NCBI RefSeq assembly: GCF_049856175.1
Contig: NZ_JBNDNA010000005.1
Coordinates: 1-64,000 of the forward strand
Direction: 5' to 3'
DNA: 64,000 nucleotides
Source of the DNA: JB111 sp049856175
GTDB taxonomy: Bacteria > Actinomycetota > Actinomycetes > Actinomycetales > Actinomycetaceae
Part shown: positions 51,437-59,393 of the stretch, piece after piece
How positions within the stretch are numbered: position 1 is the first letter of the stretch
Layout: each line of letters opens with the position of its first letter
Notes under the pieces: generated by a model
Databases searched by the model: none
Told to the model about the DNA's origin: nothing
What the model saw: the letters and a program-made list of their open reading frames with translations, nothing else
Position numbers and translations under genes: made by a program

Positions 51437-52774
51437 TCAGTCGGTCATGCGGGCGGCGGCACCGAGCGCGGTGAGCTTGTCGAGGAAGTGCTCGTAGCCG
51501 CGGTTGATGAGGTCGATGCCGCGGACCCGGGAGGATCCCTCGGCCGCGAGCGCCGCGATGAGGTGGGAGAAGCCGCCGCGCAGGTCCGGCACGATGATCT
51601 CCGCCGCCTTCAGGGGCGTGCGGCCCGAGACCACGGCGGAGTGGTAGAAGTTGCGCTGGCCGAACCGGCACTGCGAGCCGCCGAGGCAGTCGCGGTAGAC
51701 CTGGATCTCGGCGCCCATCCCGCGCAGCGCCTCGGTGAAGCCGAAGCGGTTCTCGTAGACGGTCTCGTGGACGATCGACAGGCCCTCGGCCTGGGTGAGT
51801 GCGACGACGAGGGGCTGCTGCCAGTCCGTCATGAAGCCGGGGTGCACGGCCGTCTCGAGGACGATGGGGTTGAGGGCTCCGCCGGGGTGCCAGAAGCGGA
51901 TGCCGTCCTGGCGCACGTCGAACGCCCCGCCGACCTTCCGGAAGGTGTTGAGGAACGTCATCATCTCGGGCTGGGTCGCGCCCTTGACGACGATGTCGCC
52001 ACCGGTCGCGAGCGCGGCGGATGCCCAGGAGGCGGCCTCGATGCGGTCGGAGATGCCGTGGTGCCTAAAGCCCTCGAGCCGGTCGACGCCCTCGATGCGG
52101 ATCGTGCGGTCGGTGTCGACCGAGATGATCGCGCCCATCTTCTGCAGGACGGCGATGAGGTCCATGATCTCGGGCTCGGTCGCGGCGCCGCGCAGCTCGG
52201 TGCGCCCCTCGGCGCGCACCGCCGTGAGCAGCGTCTGCTCCGTGGCCCCGACCGACGGGTAGGGCAGGTCGATGACCGAGCCGCGGAGCCCGCGCGGCGC
52301 GGTGAGCGCGATGCCGGAGGGCTGCTTGTCCACCACGGCCCCGAACTCCCGCAGGATGTCGAGGTGGTAGTTGATCGGGCGGTCGCCGATGCGGCAGCCG
52401 CCCAGGTCGGGGATGAACGCCTCCCCGAGGCGGTGCAGGAGCGGGCCGCAGAAGAGGATCGGGATGCGTGAGGAGCCGGCGTGCGCGTCGATGTCGGCGA
52501 CGTGGGCGGACTCCACGTTGCTCGGGTCCATGTGCAGGACGCCGGCCTCGTGGTCGTGCTGGATGCCCACCCCGTGGATGCTCAACAGGCCGGAGACGAC
52601 CTCGACGTCCCGGATGTCGGGGACGTTGTGCAGCTCCGACGGCGACTCGCCCAGCAGGGCCGCCACCATCGCCTTGGAGACGAAGTTCTTCGCGCCCCGG
52701 ACGGTGATCTCCCCGGTCAGCGGGCGTCCGCCCTCGATCGTCAGGACGTCGTTCTTCGTGAGCACGTCGCTCAT
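51437..52774 (-). CDS. murA: UDP-N-acetylglucosamine 1-carboxyvinyltransferase
   Basis: 445 residues. The substrate Lys/Asn is in VRGAKNFVSK (Lys29/Asn30), and the catalytic loop DLGGCRIGDRPINYH has Cys127 where E. coli MurA has Cys115. This Cys is absent in the fosfomycin-resistant M. tuberculosis enzyme, so this one should be sensitive (inference). It commits UDP-GlcNAc to peptidoglycan. The ATG has a GGAGG site. Confidence 0.95.
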   Translation of the reverse strand: MSDVLTKNDVLTIEGGRPLTGEITVRGAKNFVSKAMVAALLGESPSELHNVPDIRDVEVVSGLLSIHGVGIQHDHEAGVLHMDPSNVESAHVADIDAHAGSSRIPILFCGPLLHRLGEAFIPDLGGCRIGDRPINYHLDILREFGAVVDKQPSGIALTAPRGLRGSVIDLPYPSVGATEQTLLTAVRAEGRTELRGAATEPEIMDLIAVLQKMGAIISVDTDRTIRIEGVDRLEGFRHHGISDRIEAASWASAALATGGDIVVKGATQPEMMTFLNTFRKVGGAFDVRQDGIRFWHPGGALNPIVLETAVHPGFMTDWQQPLVVALTQAEGLSIVHETVYENRFGFTEALRGMGAEIQVYRDCLGGSQCRFGQRNFYHSAVVSGRTPLKAAEIIVPDLRGGFSHLIAALAAEGSSRVRGIDLINRGYEHFLDKLTALGAAARMTD

Positions 52775-53072
52775 CGAGCCTCCGCTCGTTTGCCGCCCGG
52801 CGGACCCCGGACTCAGGTCACCCCGTCGGTTCCCCGGGGCCGTGGCCGCGCACCAGGCGGTGCGTGACGGCGTTCAGGATACGTCCGGGCGCCGCCGGGC
52901 GCGGTGAGCGTGCTCACCGGTGCGTCAGCGGGAGAGACCTCTCACGCCGGGTTCATCGACGACCGGGGATCGCGCTCGGTCGGCGCGCCGTGCTGTCGGC
53001 GCGCCGTGCTGTCGGCGCGCCCCGTGCGTCGCCGCGCCGCACGCGACCTGCCGTTCTGCACGGCCCCCGCAC
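52775..53072. other. Gap between murA and leuD, with 16-bp repeats
   Basis: 298 bases without a gene. TCGGCGCGCCGTGCTG is repeated twice from 52980 with a partial third copy to 53021. The palindrome GGCGCGCC recurs inside each unit. The leuD stop is followed by GAGTGCGGGG, as in the proB 3' flank. Confidence 0.6.
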
Positions 53073-53729
53073 TCAGCCGAGCGCGGCCTCCTCGCCCACC
53101 GGGCGGGCCAGCGTGACCTCGCCCGGGCCGAGGGTGCGCGCCGGGAGCGTCTTCGGGCGCCAGTCGGCGCGGGTCTGCTCGTAGGCGGTGATGCTGTCCT
53201 CCTTCTGGAGGGTGAGGCCGATGTCGTCCAGGCCCTCCATCAGGCGCCAGCGCGTGTAGTCGTCGATCTGGAACGGCACCGTGACATCGCCGGCGGTGAC
53301 GATCCGCGCCTCGAGGTCCACGGTCACGGCGGTGCCGGGGTCGCCCTCGAGGACCTTGAACAGCAGCTCGGCGTCCTCCTCGGACAGCTGACCGGCGACG
53401 AGCCCCTGCTTGCCGGAGTTGCCGCGGAAGATGTCGGCGAACTTCGTCGACAGGACGACCCGGAACCCGTAGTCCTTCAGTGCCCACACGGCGTGCTCGC
53501 GCGAGGAGCCGGTGCCGAAGTCCGGGCCGGCCAGGAGCACCGAGGCGCCCGCGTAGGCCGGCTGGTTGAGGACGAAGTCCGGGTCGCCGCGCCAGGCGGC
53601 GAACAGGGCGTCCTCGAAGCCCGTGCGGGTCACGCGCTTGAGGTAGACGGCCGGGATGATCTGGTCGGTGTCGACGTTGCTGCGCCGCAGCGGGACGCCG
53701 ACGCCGGTGTGGGTGGTGAACTTCTCCAT
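53073..53729 (-). CDS. leuD: 3-isopropylmalate dehydratase small subunit
   Basis: 218 residues. It starts MEKFTTHTGVGVPLRRSNVDTDQIIPA and has the LLAGPDFGTGSSREHAVWAL loop. With LeuC it isomerises 2-isopropylmalate in leucine synthesis. It follows leuC with 13 bases between. Confidence 0.97.
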   Translation of the reverse strand: MEKFTTHTGVGVPLRRSNVDTDQIIPAVYLKRVTRTGFEDALFAAWRGDPDFVLNQPAYAGASVLLAGPDFGTGSSREHAVWALKDYGFRVVLSTKFADIFRGNSGKQGLVAGQLSEEDAELLFKVLEGDPGTAVTVDLEARIVTAGDVTVPFQIDDYTRWRLMEGLDDIGLTLQKEDSITAYEQTRADWRPKTLPARTLGPGEVTLARPVGEEAALG

Positions 53730-53742
53730 GGCGTGCTCCTCC

Positions 53743-55182
53743 TCAGACCCCGGCCGCGACGGGCTCGGGGGCGCCGACCGGCTCCAGGTCGGCCGGCGTG
53801 GACAGGGTGCCGCGGATCGCCGTGGCGGCGGCCACGAGCGGCGAGACCAGGTGCGTGCGGCCGCCCTTGCCCTGGCGTCCCTCGAAGTTGCGGTTCGACG
53901 TCGACGCCGCCCGCTCCCCCGGCGCCAGCTGGTCGGGGTTCATGCCCAGGCACATCGAGCAGCCCGCGTTGCGCCACTCGGCGCCGAACTCGGCGAAGAC
54001 CTCGTCCAGGCCCTCCGCCTCGGCCTGCAGCCGCACCCGGGCCGAGCCCGGGACCACGAGCACGCGGACGTCCTCGGCCTTCTTCCGGCCCTTGATCACC
54101 TCGACGACGGACCGCAGGTCCTCGATCCGCCCGTTGGTGCACGAGCCGATGAACACCGTGTCGACGGCGATGTCCCGCAGCGGCGTGCCGGGGGTCAGCG
54201 CCATGTACTCCAGGGCGCGCTCGGCGGCCTTGCGGGAGTTCTCGTCGGCGATGTCCGTGGGGTCCGGGACGGCGCCGGAGATCGGCAGGCCCTGGCCCGG
54301 GTTGGTGCCCCACGTGACGAACGGCTCCAGGTCGTCCGCGTCGAGCGTGACCTCGGCGTCGAACACAGCGTCGTCGTCGGTGCGCAGGGTGCGCCAGTGC
54401 TCGACCGCCGCGTCCCAGTCCGCGCCCTGGGGCGCGTGCGGGCGGCCCTTGACGTACTCGAAGGTGGTCTCGTCGGGCGCGATCATGCCCGCGCGGGCGC
54501 CGGCCTCGATGGACATGTTGCAGATCGTCATCCGCGCCTCCATCGACAGGGAGCGGATGGCCTCGCCGCGGTATTCCAGGACGTACCCCTGCCCGCCACC
54601 GGTGCCGATCTTGGCGATGACGGCCAGGATGATGTCCTTCGACGTCGTGCCGGGGCGCAGCTCGCCCTCGACGTTGATCGCCATCGTCTTGAACGGCGCC
54701 AGCGGCAGGGTCTGGGTGGCGAGGACGTGCTCGACCTCGGAGGTGCCGATGCCGAACGCGAGGGCGCCGAAGGCACCGTGCGTCGAGGTGTGCGAGTCGC
54801 CGCAGACCACGGTCATGCCGGGCATCGTCAGGCCCAGCTGGGGGCCGACGACGTGCACGATCCCCTGCTCGGCATCCCCCAGCGAGTGGATGCGGACCCC
54901 GAACTCCTCGGCGTTCGCCCGCAGCGTGTCGATCTGCTTGCGCGAGGTGCGGTCGGCGATCGGCAGGTCGATGTTCACCGTGGGCGTGTTGTGGTCCTCG
55001 GTGGCGATCGTCAGGTCCGGCCTGCGCACCTGGCGACCGGCGAGCCGCAGGCCCTCGAACGCCTGCGGGCTGGTCACCTCGTGCACGAGGTGCAGGTCGA
55101 TGTAGAGAAGGTCGGGGGCGCCGTCGTCACCACGCGCCACCACGTGCTCCTGCCATACCTTCTCGGCGAGCGTCCCGCTCAT
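53743..55182 (-). CDS. leuC: 3-isopropylmalate dehydratase large subunit
   Basis: 479 residues. The Fe-S cysteines lie in VFIGSCTNGRIEDL and GCSMCLGMNPD. The family blocks IYIDLHLVHEVTSPQAFEGL and HTSTHGAFGALAFGIGTSEVEHVLA are intact. The ATG has a GAAGGAGC site, unlike the leaderless genes around it. It is divergent from the IclR regulator, which probably controls it. Confidence 0.97.
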   Translation of the reverse strand: MSGTLAEKVWQEHVVARGDDGAPDLLYIDLHLVHEVTSPQAFEGLRLAGRQVRRPDLTIATEDHNTPTVNIDLPIADRTSRKQIDTLRANAEEFGVRIHSLGDAEQGIVHVVGPQLGLTMPGMTVVCGDSHTSTHGAFGALAFGIGTSEVEHVLATQTLPLAPFKTMAINVEGELRPGTTSKDIILAVIAKIGTGGGQGYVLEYRGEAIRSLSMEARMTICNMSIEAGARAGMIAPDETTFEYVKGRPHAPQGADWDAAVEHWRTLRTDDDAVFDAEVTLDADDLEPFVTWGTNPGQGLPISGAVPDPTDIADENSRKAAERALEYMALTPGTPLRDIAVDTVFIGSCTNGRIEDLRSVVEVIKGRKKAEDVRVLVVPGSARVRLQAEAEGLDEVFAEFGAEWRNAGCSMCLGMNPDQLAPGERAASTSNRNFEGRQGKGGRTHLVSPLVAAATAIRGTLSTPADLEPVGAPEPVAAGV

Positions 55183-55232
55183 CGATTGCTCCTTCGTCCG
55201 GTCCGTCCCGCGTCTCACGGGGAAGCGCGTGC

Positions 55233-55249
55233 ATCTCAGGGTCTGAGAT
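55233..55249. promoter_or_regulatory. Palindromic operator between leuC and the IclR gene
   Basis: ATCTCAG-GGT-CTGAGAT is a perfect 7-bp inverted repeat. Its right edge is two bases before the IclR -10 box (55252). IclR-family repressors of leuCD are known in actinobacteria; this position would let the protein block its own promoter and leuCD. Confidence 0.65.
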
Positions 55250-55251
55250 AG

Positions 55252-55257
55252 TAGTCT
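55252..55257 (+). promoter_or_regulatory. -10 box TAGTCT, leaderless promoter of the IclR regulator
   Basis: It ends six bases before the ATG and abuts the palindrome. Confidence 0.55.
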
Positions 55258-55263
55258 TGATCC

Positions 55264-55995
55264 ATGGACAACTCTAGCGGAGTCGGCGTCCTTGACAAGG
55301 CCGCGGCTGTTCTTGCGGCACTCGAGTCGGGGCCGGCCACCCTCGCCCAGCTCGTCTCGGCCACGCACCTCGCCCGGCCGACGGCCCATCGCCTCGCCGT
55401 GGCGCTCGAGCACCACCGGCTCGTCTCGCGGGACATGCAGGGCCGGTTCGTCCTCGGCCCGCGCCTCGGGGAGCTCGCGTCCGCCGCCGGCGAGGACCGC
55501 CTCCTCGCCGCCGCCGGGCCGGTGCTGCTCGCCCTGCGCGACCACACCAGCGAGTCCGCGCAGCTGTTCCGCCGCCAGGGCGAGCAGCGCATCTGCGTGG
55601 CCGCCGCCGACCGCCCGGTGGGCCTGCGGGACTCGATCCCGGTCGGCGCGACGCTGTCGATGCTCGCCGGCTCGGCCGCGCAGACGCTGCTGGCCTGGGA
55701 GGAGCCGGACCGGCTCCACCGCGGGCTGCACGGCGCCACCTTCACCGCGACCATGCTCTCCCAGGTCCGACGCCGGGGCTGGGCCCAGTCCGTCGGCGAG
55801 CGCGAGCCGGGGGTCGCCTCCGTCTCGGCGCCCGTGCGCGGGCCGTCGGGCCGCGTCGTCGCCGCGGTGTCCGTCTCCGGCCCGATCGAGCGGATGGGAC
55901 GCCAGCCCGGCCGGCACTTCGCGCCCGCGCTCATCGCCGCGGGGAACCGGCTGAGCGAGGTCGTGCGCAGCACGGACGAGGACTCCGAGGACTAG
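55264..55995 (+). CDS. IclR-family transcriptional regulator of leuCD
   Basis: 243 residues. An N-terminal winged helix (about 5-65, ATLAQLVSATHLARPTAHRLAVALEHH) and an effector domain (about 80-240) with GDSIPVGATLS-like DSIPVGATLSMLAGSAAQ. It is the divergent neighbour of leuCD, as in NdgR/LtbR systems, and its likely ligand is leucine or a pathway intermediate. The target is the palindrome at 55233. Confidence 0.9.
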   Translation: MDNSSGVGVLDKAAAVLAALESGPATLAQLVSATHLARPTAHRLAVALEHHRLVSRDMQGRFVLGPRLGELASAAGEDRLLAAAGPVLLALRDHTSESAQLFRRQGEQRICVAAADRPVGLRDSIPVGATLSMLAGSAAQTLLAWEEPDRLHRGLHGATFTATMLSQVRRRGWAQSVGEREPGVASVSAPVRGPSGRVVAAVSVSGPIERMGRQPGRHFAPALIAAGNRLSEVVRSTDEDSED

Positions 55996-56046
55996 GTCGG
56001 GTCGGGCCGGCGTCGGGCCCAGGGGGCCCGCGACTCCCGGTGCGGA

Positions 56047-56090
56047 CGCGGCCGCAGGCCTGCCCAGCAGGCGCGGCCGCAGGACTGCCC
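56047..56090 (+). repeat. 19-bp direct repeat after the IclR gene
   Basis: CGCGGCCGCAGGCCTGCCC at 56047 recurs at 56072 with one change, a 25-base period. Confidence 0.65.
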
Positions 56091-56104
56091 GGGACCGGGC
56101 ACGA

Positions 56105-56138
56105 CGACGGCCCCGGACCAGATGGTCCGGGGCCGTCG
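56105..56138. terminator. Hairpin between the IclR gene and the tRNA cluster
   Basis: A perfect 15-bp stem with a 4-base loop. It lies six bases beyond the tRNA-Glu 3' end, so it probably ends the tRNA transcript and can also end the IclR mRNA. Confidence 0.85.
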
Positions 56139-56143
56139 ATCTG

Positions 56144-56216
56144 TACCCCCAGCGGGATTCGAACCCGCGCCGCCGCCGTGAGAGGGCGGTGTCCTAGGCC
56201 GCTAAACGATGGGGGC
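56144..56216 (-). tRNA. tRNA-Glu (anticodon CTC), copy 1
   Basis: 73 bases. Acceptor GCCCCCA/TGGGGGT, anticodon stem CCGCC/GGCGG with loop CTCTCAC (anticodon CTC), T-arm GGTTCGAATCC, discriminator A, no encoded CCA. It is identical to the next copy. Confidence 0.96.
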
Positions 56217-56335
56217 CTGCGTTGTGCTGTTGTCAGGTCGTGCTGTGCGCCGCGGCGCCCGGGAGACTTTACCGGACCGGCACCCCCGTCGTCACTCGCT
56301 GAGCGAACCACGGGGCGGTGAGGTCAGTCACCGCG

Positions 56336-56408
56336 TACCCCCAGCGGGATTCGAACCCGCGCCGCCGCCGTGAGAGGGCGGTGTCCTAGGCCGCTAAACG
56401 ATGGGGGC
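56336..56408 (-). tRNA. tRNA-Glu (anticodon CTC), copy 2
   Basis: Identical to copy 1 over all 73 bases, 192 bases away. It reads GAG, the main Glu codon of this genome. Confidence 0.96.
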
Positions 56409-56450
56409 CTACCACCGCGTGAGCGGTGTCCCCGACGCCGAGGCGCCGGA

Positions 56451-56525
56451 TGGCTGGGGTACCAGGACTCGAACCTAGAATAACTGGACCAGAACCAGTC
56501 GTGTTGCCAATTACACCATACCCCA
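56451..56525 (-). tRNA. tRNA-Gln (anticodon CTG), CCA encoded
   Basis: Acceptor TGGGGTA/TACCCCA, anticodon stem ACTGG/CCAGT with loop TTCTGGT (anticodon CTG), T-arm GGTTCGAGTCC, discriminator G and an encoded CCA. It begins with U1 paired to A72, an unusual but known feature of tRNA-Gln. Confidence 0.95.
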
Positions 56526-56604
56526 AGGGGGTAGTCGGTCGTCCTCCGACGCGTGCTGCGGGGGCTTCCCCGAGCGCGCATCCACGACCTCGTACCGGCG
56601 TTGA

Positions 56605-56633
56605 ACTTTACCCTCTCGAACCGGGCGGGCCAA
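56605..56633 (-). promoter_or_regulatory. Promoter of the tRNA-Gln/tRNA-Glu cluster
   Basis: -35 TTGGCC and -10 TAAAGT are 17 bases apart. The start would be about 70 bases before tRNA-Gln. Confidence 0.7.
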
Positions 56634-56639
56634 CCGGAT

Positions 56640-56670
56640 CGGGCCCGCGGTGAGGGACCTCACGGGCCCG
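56640..56670 (-). terminator. Hairpin upstream of the tRNA promoter
   Basis: CGGGCCCG flanks GTGAGG-GA-CCTCAC, a compact imperfect stem. It could end the gltX mRNA ahead of the tRNA promoter. Confidence 0.5.
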
Positions 56671-56809
56671 CCGTGACGCCGGTCCCCCGCGGAGCGGCAG
56701 GGCCACCTGTGGTTCTCCGCCGTCGCCGCCGAGGAGCCACCGGCCCCCGCGCGTGGCCGGGACGATTCGCGCGCCCGAGCCCGCGCCCGCCGCCGGGCGC
56801 CCGACCCCG

Positions 56810-58330
56810 CTACTCCCCCAGCCGCGCCGCGAGCTGGTCGATCCGGGCGAGGGTCTCGTCCCGGCCGAGGATCTCCATCGACTCGAACAGGGGCGGGGAG
56901 ATCGCCCTGCCGGTCACGGCCACGCGCAGCGGCCCGAACGCGTGCCGGGGCTTGATCCCCAGCCCCTCGACGACCGCGGCCCGCAGAGCGGCCTCGATCT
57001 CCGGCGTCGTGAAACCGTCGGTCGGGAGCGCGGCGAGGGCCGCGCGACCGGCGGCGAGCACGTCGGGGGCGGTGTCGGCGAGCTTGCCGACCGCCTTCTC
57101 GTCGTAGGTGAGGTCCTCGAGTGCGACGAACAGGAAGCCGGCCAGGTCGGTGACCTCGCCGAGGACCTGCATGCGGGTCTGGAGCAGGGGTGCCGCGGCG
57201 TCGAGGACCTCGCGCTCGCGCTCCCCCAGGCCGTCGTAGGACTCGGCCCCGACGAACCCGCCGGCGTGCAGGAACGGCACGAGGCGACGCGCCAGGTCCG
57301 AGACGTCGAGCCGTCGCACGTGCTCGGCGTTGATCGCGGTGGCCTTGTCGTTGTCGAAGCGCGCGGGGTTCGCCAGGACGTCGCGGATGTCGAAGGCCTC
57401 GACCATCTCCTCGCGCGTGAACAGGTCGTTGTCCGGGGCGATGGACCATCCGAGCAGGGCCAGGTAGTTGAGCAGGCCCTCGGGGATCATCCCGCGCTCG
57501 CGGTGGAGGAAGAGGTTCGACTCCGGGTCGCGCTTGGACAGCTTCTTGTTGCCCTCGCCCATGACGTACGGCAGGTGCCCGAACTCCGGCACCCGCTCGG
57601 AGATGCCGAGCTCGACGAGCGCGGCGTGCAGGGCGAGCTGGCGGGGCGTCGAGGAGAGCAGGTCCTCGCCGCGCAGCACGTGCGTGATGCCCATGAGCGC
57701 GTCGTCGACGGGGTTGACCAGCGTGTACAGGGGCTGCCCGTTGGCGCGGACGACCACGAAGTCCGGGACGGACCCGGCGGTGAAGGTGATCTCGCCGCGC
57801 ACGAGGTCGGTGAAGGTGCCGTCGGTGTCCGGCATGCGCATGCGCAGGGTGGGCTCGCGCCCCTCCGCCCGCAGCGCGGTCCGCTGCTCGTCGGTGAGGT
57901 CGCGGTCGAAGTTGTCGTAGCCGAGCTTGGGGTCGCGGCCCGCGGCGCGGTGCCGTGCCTCGACCTCCTCCGGCGTGGAGAAGGACTCGTAGAGGTACCC
58001 GGCCTCGGTGAGGCGCGCGACGACGTCGGCGTAGATCTCCGACCGCTCCGACTGCCGGTAGGGGCCGTGCGGACCGCCCACCTCGACGCCCTCGTCCCAG
58101 TCCATGCCGAGCCACCGCATCGTGTCGAGCAGCTGCTCGTAGCTCTCCTGGCTGTCGCGCGCGGCGTCGGTGTCCTCGATGCGGAACACGAACGTCCCGC
58201 CCGTGTGCCGGGCCCACGCCCAGTTGAACAGGGCCGTGCGCACGAGCCCGACGTGGGGCGTGCCGGTCGGCGAGGGGCAGAAGCGGACGCGGACGTCGGA
58301 CCGGGCGGCGCCGGAGGAGGACTCAGTCAT
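56810..58330 (-). CDS. gltX: Glutamyl-tRNA synthetase
   Basis: 506 residues, class I. The HIGH motif appears as SPTGTPHVGLVRTALFNW, and KMSKS as KKLSKRDPESN. Actinobacteria usually lack GlnRS and rely on a non-discriminating GluRS plus GatCAB, so this enzyme probably charges both tRNA-Glu and tRNA-Gln, the two species encoded just downstream. A -10 box TACCCT lies ten bases before the ATG. Confidence 0.96.
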   Translation of the reverse strand: MTESSSGAARSDVRVRFCPSPTGTPHVGLVRTALFNWAWARHTGGTFVFRIEDTDAARDSQESYEQLLDTMRWLGMDWDEGVEVGGPHGPYRQSERSEIYADVVARLTEAGYLYESFSTPEEVEARHRAAGRDPKLGYDNFDRDLTDEQRTALRAEGREPTLRMRMPDTDGTFTDLVRGEITFTAGSVPDFVVVRANGQPLYTLVNPVDDALMGITHVLRGEDLLSSTPRQLALHAALVELGISERVPEFGHLPYVMGEGNKKLSKRDPESNLFLHRERGMIPEGLLNYLALLGWSIAPDNDLFTREEMVEAFDIRDVLANPARFDNDKATAINAEHVRRLDVSDLARRLVPFLHAGGFVGAESYDGLGEREREVLDAAAPLLQTRMQVLGEVTDLAGFLFVALEDLTYDEKAVGKLADTAPDVLAAGRAALAALPTDGFTTPEIEAALRAAVVEGLGIKPRHAFGPLRVAVTGRAISPPLFESMEILGRDETLARIDQLAARLGE

Positions 58331-58359
58331 GGTGCGTCCCAGGGTAGTCGGGCGCCCGG

Positions 58360-58401
58360 CCGGCCCCGTCCGGGAGGCGACCGGCCCCGTCCGGGAGGCG
58401 A
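58360..58401. repeat. 21-bp tandem duplication upstream of gltX
   Basis: Two identical units starting CCGGCCCCGTCCGGGAGG at 58360 and 58381, and a partial third copy. Confidence 0.8.
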
Positions 58402-58458
58402 CCGGTCCCGGCCGACGCGACGGCGTCGGCCGGCGGGCCCCGCCGGCAGCCCACCTCC

Positions 58459-58500
58459 TCAGTCCCGCTCAGTCCTGTTCAGTCCGCTCCGTCCTGTTCA
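58459..58500 (-). repeat. Tandem repeat of the FAH-gene 3' end
   Basis: On the minus strand GGACTGAACAGGAC, which holds the stop codon, recurs 19 bases downstream, followed by two more GACTGAG copies at 10-base steps. Confidence 0.75.
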
Positions 58501-59256
58501 GTCCCGGCGCAGGATCGGGTTGACGAACGACCCGATGCCCTCGACCTCGACCTCGACCCGTTGCCCGGCCTCGACCGTCCCGTTGCCCGCGGGCGTGCCG
58601 GTGAGCACGAGGTCGCCGGGCAGCAGGGTGAAGATCTCGGAGACCTGGGCGACGATCTCGCGCACGCCGGTGACCAGCTGGGAGGTCCGACCGTCCTGCG
58701 TGCGCACGCCGTCGACGGAGGCGCGGACCGCGAGGTCGTCCGGGTCGAGGTCGACGGCGAGGTACGGGCCGATCGGCGTGGACGTGTCCCAGCCCTTGGC
58801 GCGCGCCCACGGGTCCCCGGGGGCGAGCTGGTCCTTGGCGGTGTAGTCGTTCGCCGCCGTGTAGCCGAACACGATCTCGTCCACGCGCTCGACGGGGACG
58901 TCCTTGCCCATCCGCCCGATGACCACGGCGAGCTCGGCCTCGTACCAGACCTCCTGGCTCCAGCGCGGGAGCACGACCGGGTCGTCCGGGCCGATGACCG
59001 AGGTGTTCGGCTTGAGGAACACCACCGGATCGGGGTCCGGTCCGCCGTCGACCCGGTAGCTGCGGGCGAGCCCGGCGACCTTCGAGCGCGGGATGACCGG
59101 CGAGAGGAGTCGGACGTCGTCGAGCGCCACCCGCTCCCCGGTGGTGTCGAACCCGGCGAACAACGGGTCGGACCTGAGGACCACGAGCTCGGCGGAGTCC
59201 TCGTCGAGGATCCCGTATCGGGGGTTGCCGTCGGTGACGAAGCGGGCGATGCGCAT
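58498..59256 (-). CDS. Fumarylacetoacetate hydrolase family protein
   Basis: 252 residues. The FAH core is clear: GLARSYRVDGG, KPNTSVIGPDDPVVLP, metal-binding WYEAELAVVIG, then GYTAANDYTAKD and TGTPAGNG near the end. Members hydrolyse C-C bonds of acylpyruvates or decarboxylate oxaloacetate. The single-domain size suggests an acylpyruvase or 2-hydroxyhepta-diene isomerase-like role, which is not certain. The ATG follows TAGGAT at six bases. Confidence 0.92.
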   Translation of the reverse strand: MRIARFVTDGNPRYGILDEDSAELVVLRSDPLFAGFDTTGERVALDDVRLLSPVIPRSKVAGLARSYRVDGGPDPDPVVFLKPNTSVIGPDDPVVLPRWSQEVWYEAELAVVIGRMGKDVPVERVDEIVFGYTAANDYTAKDQLAPGDPWARAKGWDTSTPIGPYLAVDLDPDDLAVRASVDGVRTQDGRTSQLVTGVREIVAQVSEIFTLLPGDLVLTGTPAGNGTVEAGQRVEVEVEGIGSFVNPILRRD

Positions 59257-59262
59257 GAGGCG

Positions 59263-59268
59263 ATCCTA
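59263..59268 (-). promoter_or_regulatory. -10 box TAGGAT, leaderless promoter of the FAH gene
   Basis: It ends six bases before the ATG. Confidence 0.55.
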
Positions 59269-59287
59269 TGAGCCCCGCCGCGGCTCG

Positions 59288-59353
59288 GTCGTCGAGCGTG
59301 CGGTTCGACGTCGCCGAGCGTGCGGTTCGCCGTCGTCGAGCGTGCGGTTCGCC
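59288..59353 (+). repeat. Three 22-bp tandem repeats, core GTGCGGTTCG
   Basis: Units GTCGTCGAGCGTGCGGTTCG plus two bases start at 59288, 59310 and 59332. They fill the gap between two divergent leaderless promoters. The core is shared with the array at 51211. Confidence 0.85.
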
Positions 59354-59380
59354 GTCGTCGCGGGCCCGGGTTCGCGTGCC

Positions 59381-59386
59381 TACCCT
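59381..59386 (+). promoter_or_regulatory. -10 box TACCCT, leaderless promoter
   Basis: It ends seven bases before the GTG at 59394. Confidence 0.5.
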
Positions 59387-59393
59387 GGGTGCC

